The translations under genes were made by a program, and so were the position numbers. From positions 1 to 6,041 of the forward strand of contig CALAKE010000233.1 of the NCBI GenBank assembly GCA_937922775.1: DNA of 6,041 bases. The letters are read 5' to 3'. This DNA comes from an uncultured bacterium. Its GTDB lineage: Bacteria; Acidobacteriota; UBA890. This document shows, one piece after another, positions 5,452-6,041 of the stretch. Under the pieces are notes generated by a model. It searched no databases, was not told where the DNA came from, and saw nothing but the letters and a program-made list of their open reading frames with translations. Position 1 is the stretch's first letter; each line of letters opens with the position of its first letter.

Positions 5452-5539
5452 GCCCGTCCTGGGCGGCTATGGCTTCGGTCCCAGCCCCACAGGCACACGA
5501 GCTCCTGACAGGTTCCCGGGAAACGACGATCTTGCGCTT

Positions 5540-6041
5540 CTAATTGCCTGCGGCCTCGTCGATCCGGAAGACGTAAAGGTTCATATTGTTCGCTTGGAGG
5601 AATGTCTCGATGCGCTCCAGCCGGTAGCCGGCGGTAGCCATTGCGGCTTCCATTTCTTCGGGCGTCATGTACTCCGACCTCTCATCCCGCGGCAGCCACT
5701 CACCGATCGCCAGCATCCCGTCGGGTTTCAGCGATGCTCTGGCGTTGCGCAGCAGCGTGACCGGATCGTCGAAGTGGTGGAACGAGGAGATGATGAAGAT
5801 GAAGTCCAGCTCGCCCGCCGGCAGCTTGGGATCGGCAACGTCGCCGACGATGGTCTCCACATTGGTGAGTCCCCCACGCGAGCAGCGTTGCTCCAGATGT
5901 AGCAAGGCTGCCGCGTCGATGTCTTCCGCGTAGATCTTGCCGCTCTCCCCTACCCTGACGGCCAACTGCACCACGTAGCGGCCCCTACCGGCGCCGATCT
6001 CCGCACCCCGCATCCCCGGCTCAATGCCGATAGCGTCCATC
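5540..6041 (-). CDS. Class I SAM-dependent methyltransferase, 5' end cut by window
   Basis: This is the main part of a soluble Rossmann-fold methyltransferase, read up to the window edge. Counting from the ATG at 6040, motif I is AEIGAGRGRY (13-22), which binds S-adenosylmethionine. The acidic residue ending strand 2 lies in YAEDID (38-42), the adenine-side motif is VGDVAD (65-70), and motif IV is DFIFIISSFHHFDDP (79-93). A post-motif strand follows with LKPDGMLAIGEW (102-114). The tail EEMEAAMATAGYRLERIETF matches the usual last strands. Related proteins normally have residues before MDAIGIEPGM, so the gene probably begins beyond the window and this ATG is internal. The HHF segment is common in UbiE/Methyltransf_11-like enzymes, which methylate small molecules, but the substrate is not readable. 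It is upstream of the glycosyltransferase on the same strand. Confidence 0.88.
   Translation of the reverse strand, partial: MDAIGIEPGMRGAEIGAGRGRYVVQLAVRVGESGKIYAEDIDAAALLHLEQRCSRGGLTNVETIVGDVADPKLPAGELDFIFIISSFHHFDDPVTLLRNARASLKPDGMLAIGEWLPRDERSEYMTPEEMEAAMATAGYRLERIETFLQANNMNLYVFRIDEAAGN

Noticed and set aside
4775..5902. Long plus-strand open frame (375 codons)
   Set aside because: It runs antisense to the glycosyltransferase, across the gap, and into the methyltransferase. Both of those have clear family motifs on the minus strand, and this frame shows none.

Overview
The window is high-G+C bacterial DNA with seven protein genes and short gaps between them. It holds no rRNA, tRNA, insertion sequence or CRISPR array that I can see. 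The lineage cannot be fixed from sequence alone. A secreted multiheme cytochrome c, a DsrE-type protein with a CPPC motif, and a secreted propeller protein with a GNHQAH-ending C-terminal domain suggest an environmental, respiring Gram-negative-type bacterium (Acidobacteriota, Gemmatimonadota, Myxococcota or proteobacterial relatives). This is inference only.

Layout. Bases 3-392 (+) are the C-terminal part of a YgjP-like zinc metallopeptidase, cut by the window edge. It is followed by an unrecognised acidic helical protein (458-904, +). Converging on it is a secreted cytochrome with five CXXCH motifs plus a possible CX9CH motif (931-1728, -). A 264-bp gap with two inverted repeats separates the cytochrome from the divergent DsrE-family gene (1993-2361, +). 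DsrE converges on a secreted beta-propeller-like protein (2435-3754, -). Upstream of that gene lies a 291-bp gap holding two exact head-to-tail copies of a 69-bp unit. Next come a GT-B glycosyltransferase (4046-5245, -), a 294-bp gap, and a class I SAM methyltransferase whose start is cut by the right edge (5540-6041, -).

How the genes may work together. The genes do not form one obvious pathway. The cytochrome and DsrE genes share a divergent control region and could both serve redox or sulfur-related electron handling. The glycosyltransferase and methyltransferase lie on the same strand and could modify a lipid or secondary metabolite, but the gap between them argues against tight coupling. 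The clearest unexplained signal is the 69-bp tandem repeat at 3827-3964. Its substitutions do not favour third codon positions, so it looks like a duplicated DNA or RNA element rather than a peptide. I found no convincing new multi-gene system.
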